Below are positions 24,062-33,458 of a stretch of 64,000 nucleotides of DNA, piece by piece. The notes beneath the pieces are model-generated. The model was not told the origin of the DNA. It worked only from the letters and a program-made list of their open reading frames with translations, and ran no database searches. Made by a program: the position numbers and the translations under genes. Source of the stretch: DASZJY01 sp036260255 (lineage in GTDB: Bacteria > Actinomycetota > Acidimicrobiia > Acidimicrobiales > AC-14); contig DATAAF010000088.1 in the NCBI GenBank assembly GCA_036260255.1, positions 1 to 64,000 of the forward strand, in the 5' to 3' direction. Position 1 is the stretch's first letter. Each line of letters starts with the position of its first letter.

Positions 24062-26986
24062 GTGATCCCCCGTGCACGACCCGGAGTCGCCCTCCTCGCC
24101 GCCGTGTTGGCGTTCGGCTCCCTCGCGACGTCGGGACGGGCGCAGGAGGCGACCGTCGAAGCGGAGGTGACGGTCGGTGCCGAGATGAACCTCGGCGAGG
24201 TGCTCGACGTCCTCACCTACCGCGTGCACACCCTCTTCGTGAATCCGGACAAGACCGTCGTCGAGCGCACGGTTCCGGCCGTGGTGGGGGTCCCCAAGCC
24301 GGTGAACGTCGACACGGTGATCGGACCCGATCTGGTGGTGGAGATCGTCCCGCTCCCGCCCAACCTCATCACGGTCAGCTTCACTCGCACCCCGACCGCG
24401 CTGGGTCGCCTACCCGTGCTGGCCGAGATCCTGGCCGAGGCACCGGGCGGCGTCAGCGCTTCCTTCGGCTTCGACGCCCGCGAGGGCAGGACCCCACCGG
24501 CGTTCAACGGCACCTTCACCTTCGACCTGCGCGGGGGGAGCAGCCTGGGCGCCACCGCCCAGACGGCGTTCCCGAGCACGTCTCCGACGCTGGGTGTCGT
24601 GGCGGGCGTCTCCACCAAGGGGCCGGACGGGACACCGGTGGACCCGACCACGGCGCGTGCGGATCTGTCGCCGGTGCCCGGCTCCATGCGGGTCGGCGTG
24701 GACCGAACGGACGACCCGGCCGCGCCCCGGGTGGACGTCACCGTCGAGACCAGCTCGCCGACCACCGTCGACGTGGACGCCACGACCGTGAAGGGCGACG
24801 TCGAACGCCGCGTCGTCGGCACGCTCGACCAGCTGCCGGAGAACGTCACCGTCGGCGTCACCAGGGAGTTGGCTACCGGCCTTCACCACATCGACTACGA
24901 CGCCTCGGGACCGATCAGCCATGTGGACCTCGACTACCTGGAGAAGGAAGACGGAGTCGTCGACAAGCACATTGTGGGAAGGCTCGACGGCGTCCCCACG
25001 GTGATCGACGCCGACGTGACCATCACGGAGGTCCCGGACGGCGACGACGTGAAGAAGACGGCGCGCGTCGAGCTCTCCGGCAATGCCGCCATCGGCACTG
25101 CCGAGGTGGGCTTCAACAAGAAGGAGGGAGAGTCGCCCCTGCCCGAAGGCATCGCCGAGCCCGTCTACGCGGTCGCTGCCCTCGACAACGAGAACGACCT
25201 CGGCGTGGTGTCGGCGGCGGTGCGAGGGCCGGGCGTGCAGACCATCTTCGCCGACACCAGTGACCCGCTCGTCGTCGATGTCGTCTCCGCCGGTGGCGCG
25301 CTACGCGCCAACGTCACCGACACCCGCCCCGACGGGAAGGCGGCCACCATGACCGGCACGCTCGAGCGCGTTCCCGGCGACGTCCGCGTCGAGTTCTCGC
25401 CCACCGCGGGGACGCTGACCTACGACGCCGACGACCCCATCGACGTGGCGACGTTCGTTCTCGACGATCCCGCCGGGATCGGGAGTACGGGCGCCGGCGG
25501 CCCCCTCGAGAGCCCCCGGGGGGTGCTCGCGAAGCGGCTCGACGCCCGGGTCGAGAAGATCCCGGCCGGCACGGTCAAGGTGACGTTCAAGCCAGCGGGT
25601 GAGAGCTCGACCGGGAAGCCGCTGGTGACGCTCGACGCCGGCGAGGACACCGAGGGGAATCCCCGGAGCGTCGGGCTCGTACGGGCGCTCCTCACCAGTG
25701 GACCCGAGGCGGTGACCGCGCTCCCCGAAGGTGCCGACGGCGTCGTGGTCGAGGACTTCGCCAACCGCTTCGTCGCCTTCGCCCAGCTGTCCGGGCTCCG
25801 CCGTCTCGAGGTCCGGACGGACGGGCAGCAGGAGAACCGCCCGGGGCCGGTGGGTGCCCGGCCCGTGGCCCATGTGGAGGTCGACGCCGTGAACGACAAC
25901 CCCTTCGTCGCCCGACTCGACCGCGAGGCGAACGGCGCCGACGAGTTCCTGCGGGCCGAACTGTCGAAGCTGCCGCCGAACCTCTCCATCGACCTGTTCG
26001 CCTTCGACCGCATCCCCTGCAGCGAGGTGGCGGAGGACATCAACCTCGGTGACGGTGTCGTCCTGGCCGACGGCTGCAAGGCGTTTCTCATCGCTCCCGA
26101 CGGGAGCGTCGCGACCGAGCCGCTGTTCGACCTCGATCCCGACGCCAACGGGTTCTGGGACACCAAGGTCCAGGGCACGAACGGGGTGTTCGAGCCGAGC
26201 ATCGGGATCCAGGCCATCTACCGGGCGGGCGAGGTGGTGGACGACGTGGTCGTCCGCACCAACATGGGCGGTCTGCCGAACCCCGCCTTCGTCCACCTCG
26301 AGGACGTGCCCGAGAACGTCGAGCTGTGCCTCTCCGAGAAGGAGACGTGCACCATCGAGCCTGGGCCTCCGGAGCGGGAAGGCATCACCTTCCAGTTCGA
26401 CGCCGACGGGCCCATGACGGTGGACGCCTTCCTCTGCCAGGAGCCGGCCACGGGCGCGTGCACCGTCGCCGAAGGATTCGAAGACCTGCCCGAGGACGAG
26501 CAGCTCACCAGGGCGACGCAGCTCAAGAACGACATGAAGACCGGGTTCTGGCTCTTCGACGTGCGCCTGGAGGACCTTTCCTTCGAGTTCCACACCAGGA
26601 AGAAGACGCCGACGGTCATCTTCCTCGACACCGGGGCCAAGCCCGTCACCGGTCTGTTCGCCTTGAAGCAGGAGCGGGTCAGCGTCAACGCCGCACTCAT
26701 CCCCATCCCGCTCGGCGCGGCCGGCGTGATCGAGGGGGCGATCGACGTCGACGCCACGATCGACCTTCTCCCCGACCTCCTCCGGCTCGGCCTCGACGCC
26801 GACATCTCGAACTTCCCGGGGTCGGCCCTGAACGCCGACGGCATGGAGATCTCGATCGACGGCGTGAATCCGGCCTTCAAGAAGGGGTTGCGCTGTGGGG
26901 AGACCACCAACATCGACATCAACGCCGATGCGCCGCTCGAGTTCCTGGGGCGCGACCTGACCGCCGAGCTCTGCCGGGCCGAATGA
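24062..26986 (+). CDS. Large secreted protein with an unassigned degenerate repeat
   Basis: 974 residues from GTG 24062 with a GAGGAGG site. A signal peptide ends about residue 28 (GRAQ). The rest is Asp/Val/Pro-rich and beta-predicted. A degenerate motif recurs: GTLDQLPENVTVGVT, GRLDGVPTVIDADV, GTLERVPGDVRVEFS, ARVEKIPAGTVKVTF, AELSKLPPNLSIDLF, VHLEDVPENVELCLS. Its core is L-x-x-hydrophobic-P-x-x-hydrophobic, and some units are followed by a YDA(S/D)-type strand (IDYDASGPISHVDL, LTYDADDPIDVATF). Six Cys lie in the last 330 residues. No family is recognised. No transmembrane or sortase signal appears at the end, so it is probably released or wall-associated. Confidence 0.75.
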   Translation: MIPRARPGVALLAAVLAFGSLATSGRAQEATVEAEVTVGAEMNLGEVLDVLTYRVHTLFVNPDKTVVERTVPAVVGVPKPVNVDTVIGPDLVVEIVPLPPNLITVSFTRTPTALGRLPVLAEILAEAPGGVSASFGFDAREGRTPPAFNGTFTFDLRGGSSLGATAQTAFPSTSPTLGVVAGVSTKGPDGTPVDPTTARADLSPVPGSMRVGVDRTDDPAAPRVDVTVETSSPTTVDVDATTVKGDVERRVVGTLDQLPENVTVGVTRELATGLHHIDYDASGPISHVDLDYLEKEDGVVDKHIVGRLDGVPTVIDADVTITEVPDGDDVKKTARVELSGNAAIGTAEVGFNKKEGESPLPEGIAEPVYAVAALDNENDLGVVSAAVRGPGVQTIFADTSDPLVVDVVSAGGALRANVTDTRPDGKAATMTGTLERVPGDVRVEFSPTAGTLTYDADDPIDVATFVLDDPAGIGSTGAGGPLESPRGVLAKRLDARVEKIPAGTVKVTFKPAGESSTGKPLVTLDAGEDTEGNPRSVGLVRALLTSGPEAVTALPEGADGVVVEDFANRFVAFAQLSGLRRLEVRTDGQQENRPGPVGARPVAHVEVDAVNDNPFVARLDREANGADEFLRAELSKLPPNLSIDLFAFDRIPCSEVAEDINLGDGVVLADGCKAFLIAPDGSVATEPLFDLDPDANGFWDTKVQGTNGVFEPSIGIQAIYRAGEVVDDVVVRTNMGGLPNPAFVHLEDVPENVELCLSEKETCTIEPGPPEREGITFQFDADGPMTVDAFLCQEPATGACTVAEGFEDLPEDEQLTRATQLKNDMKTGFWLFDVRLEDLSFEFHTRKKTPTVIFLDTGAKPVTGLFALKQERVSVNAALIPIPLGAAGVIEGAIDVDATIDLLPDLLRLGLDADISNFPGSALNADGMEISIDGVNPAFKKGLRCGETTNIDINADAPLEFLGRDLTAELCRAE

Positions 26987-27040
26987 GCACTCCGGCGGCG
27001 CCGTACCGCTCCGTGTGCGCCCGGCACAGACGTCCTCCGC

Positions 27041-27412
27041 TCACCGGTCCACGCAGATCCCGGGCACGGCGACCTTCTGGAAGAGGTGCGGCGACGCGAC
27101 GGTCGAGTCGGGATAGCGGGCGAACGTCTCCTGGAACGCGGGGTCGCCGAAGGCCGCCTTGAACGCCTCGACCGACTCCCACACGGCGACGTTGAGGAAC
27201 GTCGAGCTCCCGGCCACCCCCCGGTGCAGCTGTGTGGAGATGAACCCGGGCTTGGCCTTGAGGTAGGCCGCGTCAGCCGCCCAGGCCTCCAGCAGGGCGT
27301 CGGCGTCCTCGGGTTCGACGTGGAAGGTGTTGACGAGGACGACCGGGCCGACCTCTCGGGCGAGTTGTTCGAACAACGTCACGTGCTTGTCCATCTCGAC
27401 ACGCTTCAACAT
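27041..27412 (-). CDS. ABM-fold (antibiotic biosynthesis monooxygenase-like) protein
   Basis: 123 residues. One ABM domain: GPVVLVNTFHVEPEDADALLEAW, YLKAKPGFISTQLHRGV and FLNVAVWESVEAFKAAF. It is related to the ABM protein at 10133 but carries an N-terminal extension. ATG at 27412 with a strong AAAGGAG site. Its first codons overlap the end of the metal-binding protein gene by 7 nt, so the two are translated together. Confidence 0.85.
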   Translation of the reverse strand: MLKRVEMDKHVTLFEQLAREVGPVVLVNTFHVEPEDADALLEAWAADAAYLKAKPGFISTQLHRGVAGSSTFLNVAVWESVEAFKAAFGDPAFQETFARYPDSTVASPHLFQKVAVPGICVDR

Positions 27413-27804
27413 GATTCGCTCCTTTCATTTGGCTGCACGCGCTGACCGTCTCGCATCGCGCTGTCCCGTCGCTGTCCGCCGGCTTGTGAGAGGGGCGGCG
27501 AGATGCCATTCACTGCCTGCCGCGGTGGCCGGCCGTTGTCGGGCGAGGGGCTCACCACGACGGCCTCGTAGCCCGCGGCGGCGATGGCCGAGCGGAGCAC
27601 GTCAGGCTCGGCCCTGCCCTGTACGCGGACCGTCCTCTTCGTCGCATCGGCCTCGAGAGCGACGACGCCAACCACGTCGCGGATCTGCGCGCTGACGGCC
27701 CGGACGCAGTGGCGGCACGTCATGGCCGGCACCGAGAACACGGTCTCGCCGGGCGCCGGCCCCGGTGGGTTGGTGAGACCCTCCATGGCGTGAGGGTCTC
27801 CCAT
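27406..27804 (-). CDS. Heavy-metal-associated (HMA, CopZ-like) domain protein
   Basis: 132 residues. An HMA domain spans about residues 21-88 (TVFSVPAMTCRHCVRAVSAQI, then AVVV). The metal-binding CxxC is Cys30/Cys33. Such domains carry Cu(I) or Zn(II) to a P-type ATPase, but no ATPase is near. The C-terminal 45 residues are polar and probably disordered. A second ATG at 27786 is an alternative start. It overlaps the ABM gene, an unusual pairing. Confidence 0.75.
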   Translation of the reverse strand: MGDPHAMEGLTNPPGPAPGETVFSVPAMTCRHCVRAVSAQIRDVVGVVALEADATKRTVRVQGRAEPDVLRSAIAAAGYEAVVVSPSPDNGRPPRQAVNGISPPLSQAGGQRRDSAMRDGQRVQPNERSESC

Positions 27805-27881
27805 CGCACTTTCCGGACGCTGTCCGTCGCCTTTCGACGCGCTCGTCCACTCACACGCCGAGCGACGCCGTGCCGTTGTGG

Positions 27882-30800
27882 CTACTGGCGCCTTCGTGCC
27901 GGTTGGCCCGGTGGTGCCCCCGTGGTGCGTGTCGCCGCCGACTCCTCGGGGGCACCGCCAGCCCCGAGCAAAGCACCCGCGTCTTGGACGTCACGCCGCT
28001 CCATTGCGGTACGGGGGCGGACTGCACCGTCCCGAAGGGAGCTCGCCTCGTCGAGGAGCGCGGCGGCTTCAGCCGGCCGCCCGGCAGCAAGAGCCAACCG
28101 CGCCCGCTGCTCCAGCACACCCGCCCGCACGCCGGCTTCGCCCACGTTGCGAACCGCCTCGCAGGCGCGGGCGAGCGTCACGGCAGCTTCCGAGGCCTCA
28201 TCCGAGTCCAGCTGGGCCGCGGCCAACCCCGTGAGCGCCGTCACCGACTCGGTGACCATCGCGGCGTGGTTGGTCACCTCCAGGGCCTCGGTGAACCGAC
28301 GGCGGGCTTCTGCCGGGTCCCGGCGCAGGCGCGCCACGATGCCGTACCCGAGCGACGCCAGGCTGAGCATCGTGTCGTTGCCGAGCGAGCGGGCCACCCG
28401 CTCGCACTCGGCGTACCAACGCAGAGCGTCGTCGGTTTTCCCGACGTCCGCCGCGGCTCCCCCCAGCTCGGCGCACACCCGGGCCACGTTGTTCTCCAGA
28501 CCAGCGGCGCGACACACACGGAGGGCCCGGTGCAGGACCGTGACTGCCTCCTCTGCACGGCCGGCGAGCCGCAGCCCGGCACCGAGGTGCATCGGTACCG
28601 CCGAGCGTCCCCAGTCGTCGCCCAGGTCCTCGAACGACGCGATGGCTGCGTCGGCCAGGGCGAGGGCCCGTTCGTCGCCGCCGTTGCGCAGGAGGATCTC
28701 CATCTCCACGAAGTCGGCCAGCGCCTGGCCCCAGCGATCACCGTCGGCCGCCAGCGCCCCTCGGGCCGTAGCGACCTCCTGTAGGGACCCGGCGACGTCG
28801 CCACCGGCGACGCCCTCGACGGCCAGCAGCAACCGCGAGATGGCAGCCCGACCCGGATCGTTCGCGCCCGCGAAGAGCGCCAGACTCTGTTGAGCGGCGT
28901 CGGCCGCCTCCCTGCTCGGGTGCACGATGCACCCCGCCGGCCGGAGCGAGAGCGACAGGGCCTGCAGCACGCGGGCGCGCGCCAGAGGCGACCCGCTCGA
29001 GCCGGCGTCGAGCACGGCAACAAGCTCACGACGTCCCTCGGTCTGGCGCCCGACGTACCAGTACCATCCCAGCGCGGCGGCCAGGCGGAGTCCGAGGTCG
29101 GGTTCGTTCGCGGCCCGCTCCCGGCACCAGCGCAGCGCCAGCTGGAAGTTGTCGTCCTCGGCCCGCAGCCGCGCCAGCCAGTCTGACTGGTGCGGCCGCC
29201 GCAGCTCGGGCTCGGCGTACTCGGCGAGATCCAAGAAGTAGCGGGCGTGGCGCTCTCGCAGCGCCTCCGCCTCGCCCGCTTCGACGAGGCGGTCCCACGC
29301 GTACTGGCGGATCGTCTCCAGGAGCCCGAAGCGGCCACCCGAAGCCACCACGAGCGACTGCGCGACCAGCCCGCCGAGCAGGTCCAACACGTCGGCGGAG
29401 GCCACCACGCCGCCGACGCAGACAGCTTCGGCCGCCTCCAGCGTCCAGCCGCCGCGGAAGACCGAGAGGCGCCGGAGCAGGACGCGTTGGGGCTCGGCGA
29501 GGAGGTCGTGGCTCCAGTCGATGGTGGCTCGGAGCGTGCGGTGCCTGGCTTCGGCGGTGCGGGGTCCGCCGGTCAGCAACTGGAAGCGGTCGTCGAGCCG
29601 CCTGGCGACCTCCGTGACCGGCAGCATGATGACCCGGGCGGCAGCGAGCTCGATGGCCAGCGGCATGCCGTCGAGACGCCGGCAGATCCCGCGCACGACC
29701 TCCTCGTCCGTGCCGAGCGCGAACCCCGGGTCGACGCTCGCCGCCCGGTCGGCGAAGAGGGCGACGGCGTCGGCGTCGCCCAGCGGGGGGACCGGTAGCT
29801 GCACCTCTCCCGGCACGCCTAATGCCTCGCGGCTCGTGGCCATGATGCGGGTGCCCGGTGCCGCCGACCGCAGCAGGTGCTCGACCAGCCCGGCACAGGC
29901 GTCGACGAGGTGTTCGCAGTTGTCCAGTACCAGCAACACCTGGCGCGGTGCGAGCCATGCACCGACGAGCTCGCGGGGGGCGAGGGCGGGATCGGCGATC
30001 CCGAGCGCCTCGGCGATCGTCAGCGGGACACGGGCCCCGTCGGTGACACCGGCGAGGGCGACGAACCAGACCCCGTCGGGGTACGCGGGCGCCGCGGCCC
30101 GCGCCGCCTCGATGGCAAGCGACGTCTTGCCCGCACCACCGGGCCCGGTCAGGGTGAGCAGGCGGTTGTGCTCGAGGGCGGCAACCGCCCGGCTGAGGTC
30201 GGCGTGGCGGCCGATGAAGGAGCTGAGGCGCGCCGGCAGGTTGGTCGTGGGTCGGCCCTTGGTGGGCGCTTGCAGCGTCTCCTCCTGGCGGAGGATCGCT
30301 CCCTCCAGCTCTTGCAGGGCATCCGACGGGTCGAGACCGAGCTCGTCACGGAGCAGGCGCCGACCCTCCTGGTAGCGGGCGAGGGCGTCGGCGCTCCGGC
30401 CGCTTCGATGAAGCGCGAGCATCAGCTGGCCTCGCAGGCGCTCACGCAGAGGATGGGCGGCGACGAGGGCCTCGAGCTCGCTCACCAGCGCGACGTCACC
30501 GCCGTCTCGCAGGCGGTTCTCCACCTGCTCCTCGACCGCCGCGAGATACAACTCCTCGAGCCGGGTGACCTCCGCCCTGGCCCACTCATGGTCCCGGAAC
30601 TCGGCGAGCGGGGGGCCGCGGTACAGGGCCAGCGCCTCTTCGAACCGCCGACCGGCGACGAGTCGGGCGAAGCGGAGGACGTCGACGTCGTCCGGGTCCA
30701 CCTCGAGGGCGTAGCCCGCCCGTTCGGTGCTGATGCGCCCGCCCAGCTGGCGGCGGAGCTTCGACACCCGTACCTGGAGGGCGTTGGTCGGGTTCGCCGG

Positions 30801-30962
30801 AAGGTCCTCGCCCCACAGGTCGTCGATGAGCCGCTCGACGGCGACAACGCGGCCGGCCGAGCAGGCCAGTGCCGCGAGCAAGCACCGCTCGCTCGGTCCG
30901 GCGACCGGCAGCGTCCGCCCGTCGACGACGACGTCCAACGAGCCGAAGAGGCGAATTTCCAC
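27882..30962 (-). CDS. SARP/AfsR-type regulator with NB-ARC ATPase and TPR domains
   Basis: 1026 residues. The N-terminal OmpR-type winged helix (about 1-95: VEIRLFGSLDVVVDG, then LQVRVSKLRRQL) and a bacterial transcriptional activator domain (about 95-245) form the SARP module. An NB-ARC ATPase follows (TGPGGAGKTSLA; VLLVLDNCEHLVD; MATSREALGVPGE), then a long TPR-like region. AfsR relatives activate secondary metabolism genes. GTG at 30962 has GGGAG upstream; the frame is open to 30989. It lies 77 nt upstream of the HMA gene on the same strand. Confidence 0.9.
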   Translation of the reverse strand: MEIRLFGSLDVVVDGRTLPVAGPSERCLLAALACSAGRVVAVERLIDDLWGEDLPANPTNALQVRVSKLRRQLGGRISTERAGYALEVDPDDVDVLRFARLVAGRRFEEALALYRGPPLAEFRDHEWARAEVTRLEELYLAAVEEQVENRLRDGGDVALVSELEALVAAHPLRERLRGQLMLALHRSGRSADALARYQEGRRLLRDELGLDPSDALQELEGAILRQEETLQAPTKGRPTTNLPARLSSFIGRHADLSRAVAALEHNRLLTLTGPGGAGKTSLAIEAARAAAPAYPDGVWFVALAGVTDGARVPLTIAEALGIADPALAPRELVGAWLAPRQVLLVLDNCEHLVDACAGLVEHLLRSAAPGTRIMATSREALGVPGEVQLPVPPLGDADAVALFADRAASVDPGFALGTDEEVVRGICRRLDGMPLAIELAAARVIMLPVTEVARRLDDRFQLLTGGPRTAEARHRTLRATIDWSHDLLAEPQRVLLRRLSVFRGGWTLEAAEAVCVGGVVASADVLDLLGGLVAQSLVVASGGRFGLLETIRQYAWDRLVEAGEAEALRERHARYFLDLAEYAEPELRRPHQSDWLARLRAEDDNFQLALRWCRERAANEPDLGLRLAAALGWYWYVGRQTEGRRELVAVLDAGSSGSPLARARVLQALSLSLRPAGCIVHPSREAADAAQQSLALFAGANDPGRAAISRLLLAVEGVAGGDVAGSLQEVATARGALAADGDRWGQALADFVEMEILLRNGGDERALALADAAIASFEDLGDDWGRSAVPMHLGAGLRLAGRAEEAVTVLHRALRVCRAAGLENNVARVCAELGGAAADVGKTDDALRWYAECERVARSLGNDTMLSLASLGYGIVARLRRDPAEARRRFTEALEVTNHAAMVTESVTALTGLAAAQLDSDEASEAAVTLARACEAVRNVGEAGVRAGVLEQRARLALAAGRPAEAAALLDEASSLRDGAVRPRTAMERRDVQDAGALLGAGGAPEESAATRTTGAPPGQPARRRQ

Positions 30963-31338
30963 GGCAGGCTCCCGCCGACAGCCAAGCACACGGCGAGCGT
31001 TCCTCGGTCATGGCCCGAGTGGACCCCCAGGGACGTGGAGTGCCCGACCGTACCCGCGTCGAGGACCTCACCGGCGGGTCTCCCCGAGAGGCTGGTGACG
31101 TGGACGACGACGTCGTCGATGTCAATGGGCGAGCCTCCTCACGAGTCCTCCAGAGATGGCGGGCAAAGATGCCGGAGAGCGCCAATGTCAACGGAAGCAA
31201 CCCCCAGGCCCCGTAGGTGATGATGAACACCAGCCAGATGGCCTGGTTCACGAGGCTGACCTTCCACGACAGCCGGAGGTTCCGGCCACTGAGCCAGACG
31301 GCCAACAGCGTGGCGGCGGAGGTGACCAACGAGATCAT
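30586..31338 (-). CDS. Small phage-like membrane protein, 3' end unresolved
   Basis: Starts with ATG at 31338, overlapping the stop of a 30-residue peptide gene. The first 70 residues are convincing: two hydrophobic segments (LVTSAATLLAVWL; VNQAIWLVFIITYGAWGLLPLTLAL) and an end GIFARHLWRTREE, like small membrane proteins of actinophages and their hosts. After about 31130 the composition becomes Ser/Arg-rich and the frame runs 370 nt into the SARP gene before stopping at 30586. The natural stop has probably been lost by mutation, or the real end is hidden by a frameshift. Confidence 0.45.
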   Translation of the reverse strand: MISLVTSAATLLAVWLSGRNLRLSWKVSLVNQAIWLVFIITYGAWGLLPLTLALSGIFARHLWRTREEARPLTSTTSSSTSPASRGDPPVRSSTRVRSGTPRPWGSTRAMTEERSPCAWLSAGACRGNSPLRLVGRRRRRADAAGRRTERAVLARGTGLLGRPRCRRRAAHRRPVGRGPSGEPDQRPPGTGVEAPPPAGRAHQHRTGGLRPRGGPGRRRRPPLRPTRRRSAVRRGAGPVPRPPARRVPGP

Positions 31339-31427
31339 TTCTCCGCCCACCGGCGCTGGTCGAGCTCGAGGTGGACGAGGAAGCGCACCTTCGTCGGCCC
31401 GGAGGCCTCGATCAGTGGTGTTCGCAT
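31335..31427 (-). CDS. 30-residue peptide gene ahead of the membrane protein
   Basis: ATG at 31427 has an excellent GAAAGGAGG ribosome site and encodes MRTPLIEASGPTKVRFLV followed by HLELDQRRWAEK. The TGA (31337-31335) overlaps the ATG of the membrane protein (ATGA), the usual sign of coupling. No similarity recognised. Confidence 0.5.
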   Translation of the reverse strand: MRTPLIEASGPTKVRFLVHLELDQRRWAEK

Positions 31428-31561
31428 CACTCGCCTCCTTTCGCCTGCACCATACGGACGACCGCTTTCTGGGCTCTGTCCGAACACTTGCCGCCGACGC
31501 GGGCCGGTGGCGGGGGTCTGATGCCGACCGCGGGGGGCCTGCGAGCCATCAAAATGAAGGG

Positions 31562-32107
31562 GTGAGGTCGCTGGCCGCCACGGTTCTCGGAATGCTCTCC
31601 GACGACGACCGGTTACGGGTTGTGGCGGCCCTCGCCCTCGATGCGTCCCACCCGGCCGAGGTGGCGGCGCGCGCCGGGATGGACGTGCGGCGCACCGGTC
31701 GTGCGCTCGCCCGCCTGACGAGCGCCGGGCTGGTCGAGCAGGACCGCGGTGGTTACCGGCTGGTGCGCGAGCGCTTCCGTCAGGCCCTCGAGGCGATACC
31801 TCCGGGTGAGCCGACCCCGGTGCTCGAATCGGGTCTCGGACGAGAGGCCGACCGCGTGCTCGCCACGTTCCTGGACAACGGCAAGCTCAGCTCCATCCCG
31901 GTGAACCGCACGAAGCGGCTGATCGTCCTCGACTACCTCGCCGGGCGGTTCGAGTTGGGCGAGGTCTTTACCGAGAAGGACGTGAACGAGATGCTGCGGG
32001 AGCTCCATCCCGACGTCGCCGCCCTCCGCCGGTACCTCGTCGACGAAGGCTTCCTCGGCCGCCGCGATGGCTTCTACTGGCGCACCGGCGGCACCGTCAC
32101 CGTGTAG
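31562..32107 (+). CDS. ArsR-like winged-helix regulator with DUF2087 domain
   Basis: 181 residues from GTG 31562. N-terminal winged helix: MLSDDDRLRVVAALALDASHPAEVAARAGMDVRRTGRALARLTSAGLVEQ. C-terminal DUF2087: FLDNGKLSSIPVNRTKRLIVLDYLAGRFELGEVFTEKDVNEMLRELHPDVAALRRYLVDEGFLGRR and GFYWRTGG. The family are probable transcription factors. A CAAAAT box lies 6 nt before the GTG. The frame extends further upstream, but without family character. The adjacent dehydrogenase pair is a possible target. Confidence 0.82.
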   Translation: MRSLAATVLGMLSDDDRLRVVAALALDASHPAEVAARAGMDVRRTGRALARLTSAGLVEQDRGGYRLVRERFRQALEAIPPGEPTPVLESGLGREADRVLATFLDNGKLSSIPVNRTKRLIVLDYLAGRFELGEVFTEKDVNEMLRELHPDVAALRRYLVDEGFLGRRDGFYWRTGGTVTV

Positions 32108-32292
32108 CAGCGACGGCACAGCCGGGGCGGGAAAGGCGACGGAGCCTCTCGGCCGTCCGGCTGCTGCGGACGACGATCGGTCCGCTCCGGTGGACGTCCG
32201 TCGTCGGCCCCGGAGGGTTGAGATGTCTCACCTTCGGACACACAACACGCGATGGTCGCCACAGGCCCGGCGAACGGGACGAGGAGGCAGTG

Positions 32293-33441
32293 ATGCGAGC
32301 GATGGTCTACCGCGGGCCGTACAAGGTCCGCGTCGAGGAGAAGGACGTCCCTCCCATCGAGCACCCCAATGACGCGATCGTGCGGGTGACCCTGGCGGCG
32401 ATCTGCGGCTCGGACCTCCACCTGTACCACGGCATGATGCCCGACACCCGAGTCGGCCACACGTTCGGCCACGAGTTCATCGGGGTGGTCGAGGAGGTAG
32501 GGCCGTCTGTGCAGAACCTCGAGCGGGGTGACCGCGTCATGGTCCCCTTCAACGTCTTCTGCGGGTCGTGCTTCTTCTGCGCCCGGGGCCTGTATTCGAA
32601 CTGCCACAACGTCAACCCCAATGCGACCGCGGTCGGGGGCATCTACGGCTACTCCCATACCTGCGGTGGCTACGACGGCGGCCAGGCGCAGTTCGTCCGG
32701 GTTCCCTTTGCCGACGTGGGGCCCAGCGTCATCCCCGAGTGGATGGACGACGAGGACGCAGTGCTGCTCACCGACGCCCTCCCGACGGGCTACTTCGGGG
32801 CGCAGCTCGGGGACATCGTCGAGGGCGACGTGGTCGTCGTGTTCGGCGCCGGGCCGGTGGGGCTGTTCGCCGCCAAGTCGGCGTGGTTCATGGGCGCCGG
32901 GCGGGTCATCGTCATCGACCACCTCGAGTACCGGCTCGAGAAGGCGCGGACGTTCGCTCAGGCCGAGACCTACAACTTCACCGACTACGACGACATCGTC
33001 GTGCACATGAAGAAGGTCACCGACCACCTTGGCGCCGACGTCGCCATCGACGCCGCCGGGGCGGAGGCGGACGGCAACCTGCTCCAGCACCTCGCCGGAG
33101 CCAAGCTCAAGCTGCAGGGTGGCTCGCCGGTGGCCCTCAACTGGGCGATCGACTCTGTGCGCAAGGGCGGCACCGTCTCCGTCATGGGCGCATACGGGCC
33201 CATCTTCAGCGCCGTCAAGTTCGGTGACGCCTTCAACAAGGGGCTGACCCTGCGCATGAACCAGTGCCCGGTCAAGCGGCAGTGGCCCCGCCTGTTCGAG
33301 CACATCCGCAACGGGTACCTCAAGCCGAGCGACATCGTCACCCACCGCATTCCCCTCGAGGACATCGCCGAGGGCTACTACATGTTCTCGGCCAAGCTCG
33401 ACGGCTGCATCAAGCCCCTCGTCGTCCCGAACGGCGGCTGA
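32293..33441 (+). CDS. Zinc-dependent alcohol dehydrogenase (formaldehyde dehydrogenase-like)
   Basis: 382 residues. Catalytic-zinc motif AAICGSDLHLYHG, GHEFIGVVEEVG, the structural-zinc cysteines in FCGSCFFCARGLYSNC, and the Rossmann motif VVFGAGPVGLFAAKSAW with the acidic VIVIDHLEYR. It is closest to glutathione-independent formaldehyde or threonine-dehydrogenase-like MDR proteins; the substrate is uncertain. ATG at 32293 with GAGGAGG at 32281-32287. It precedes a conserved partner gene by 17 nt. Confidence 0.92.
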   Translation: MRAMVYRGPYKVRVEEKDVPPIEHPNDAIVRVTLAAICGSDLHLYHGMMPDTRVGHTFGHEFIGVVEEVGPSVQNLERGDRVMVPFNVFCGSCFFCARGLYSNCHNVNPNATAVGGIYGYSHTCGGYDGGQAQFVRVPFADVGPSVIPEWMDDEDAVLLTDALPTGYFGAQLGDIVEGDVVVVFGAGPVGLFAAKSAWFMGAGRVIVIDHLEYRLEKARTFAQAETYNFTDYDDIVVHMKKVTDHLGADVAIDAAGAEADGNLLQHLAGAKLKLQGGSPVALNWAIDSVRKGGTVSVMGAYGPIFSAVKFGDAFNKGLTLRMNQCPVKRQWPRLFEHIRNGYLKPSDIVTHRIPLEDIAEGYYMFSAKLDGCIKPLVVPNGG

Positions 33442-33458
33442 CCAGGGAGGGAGAGACA

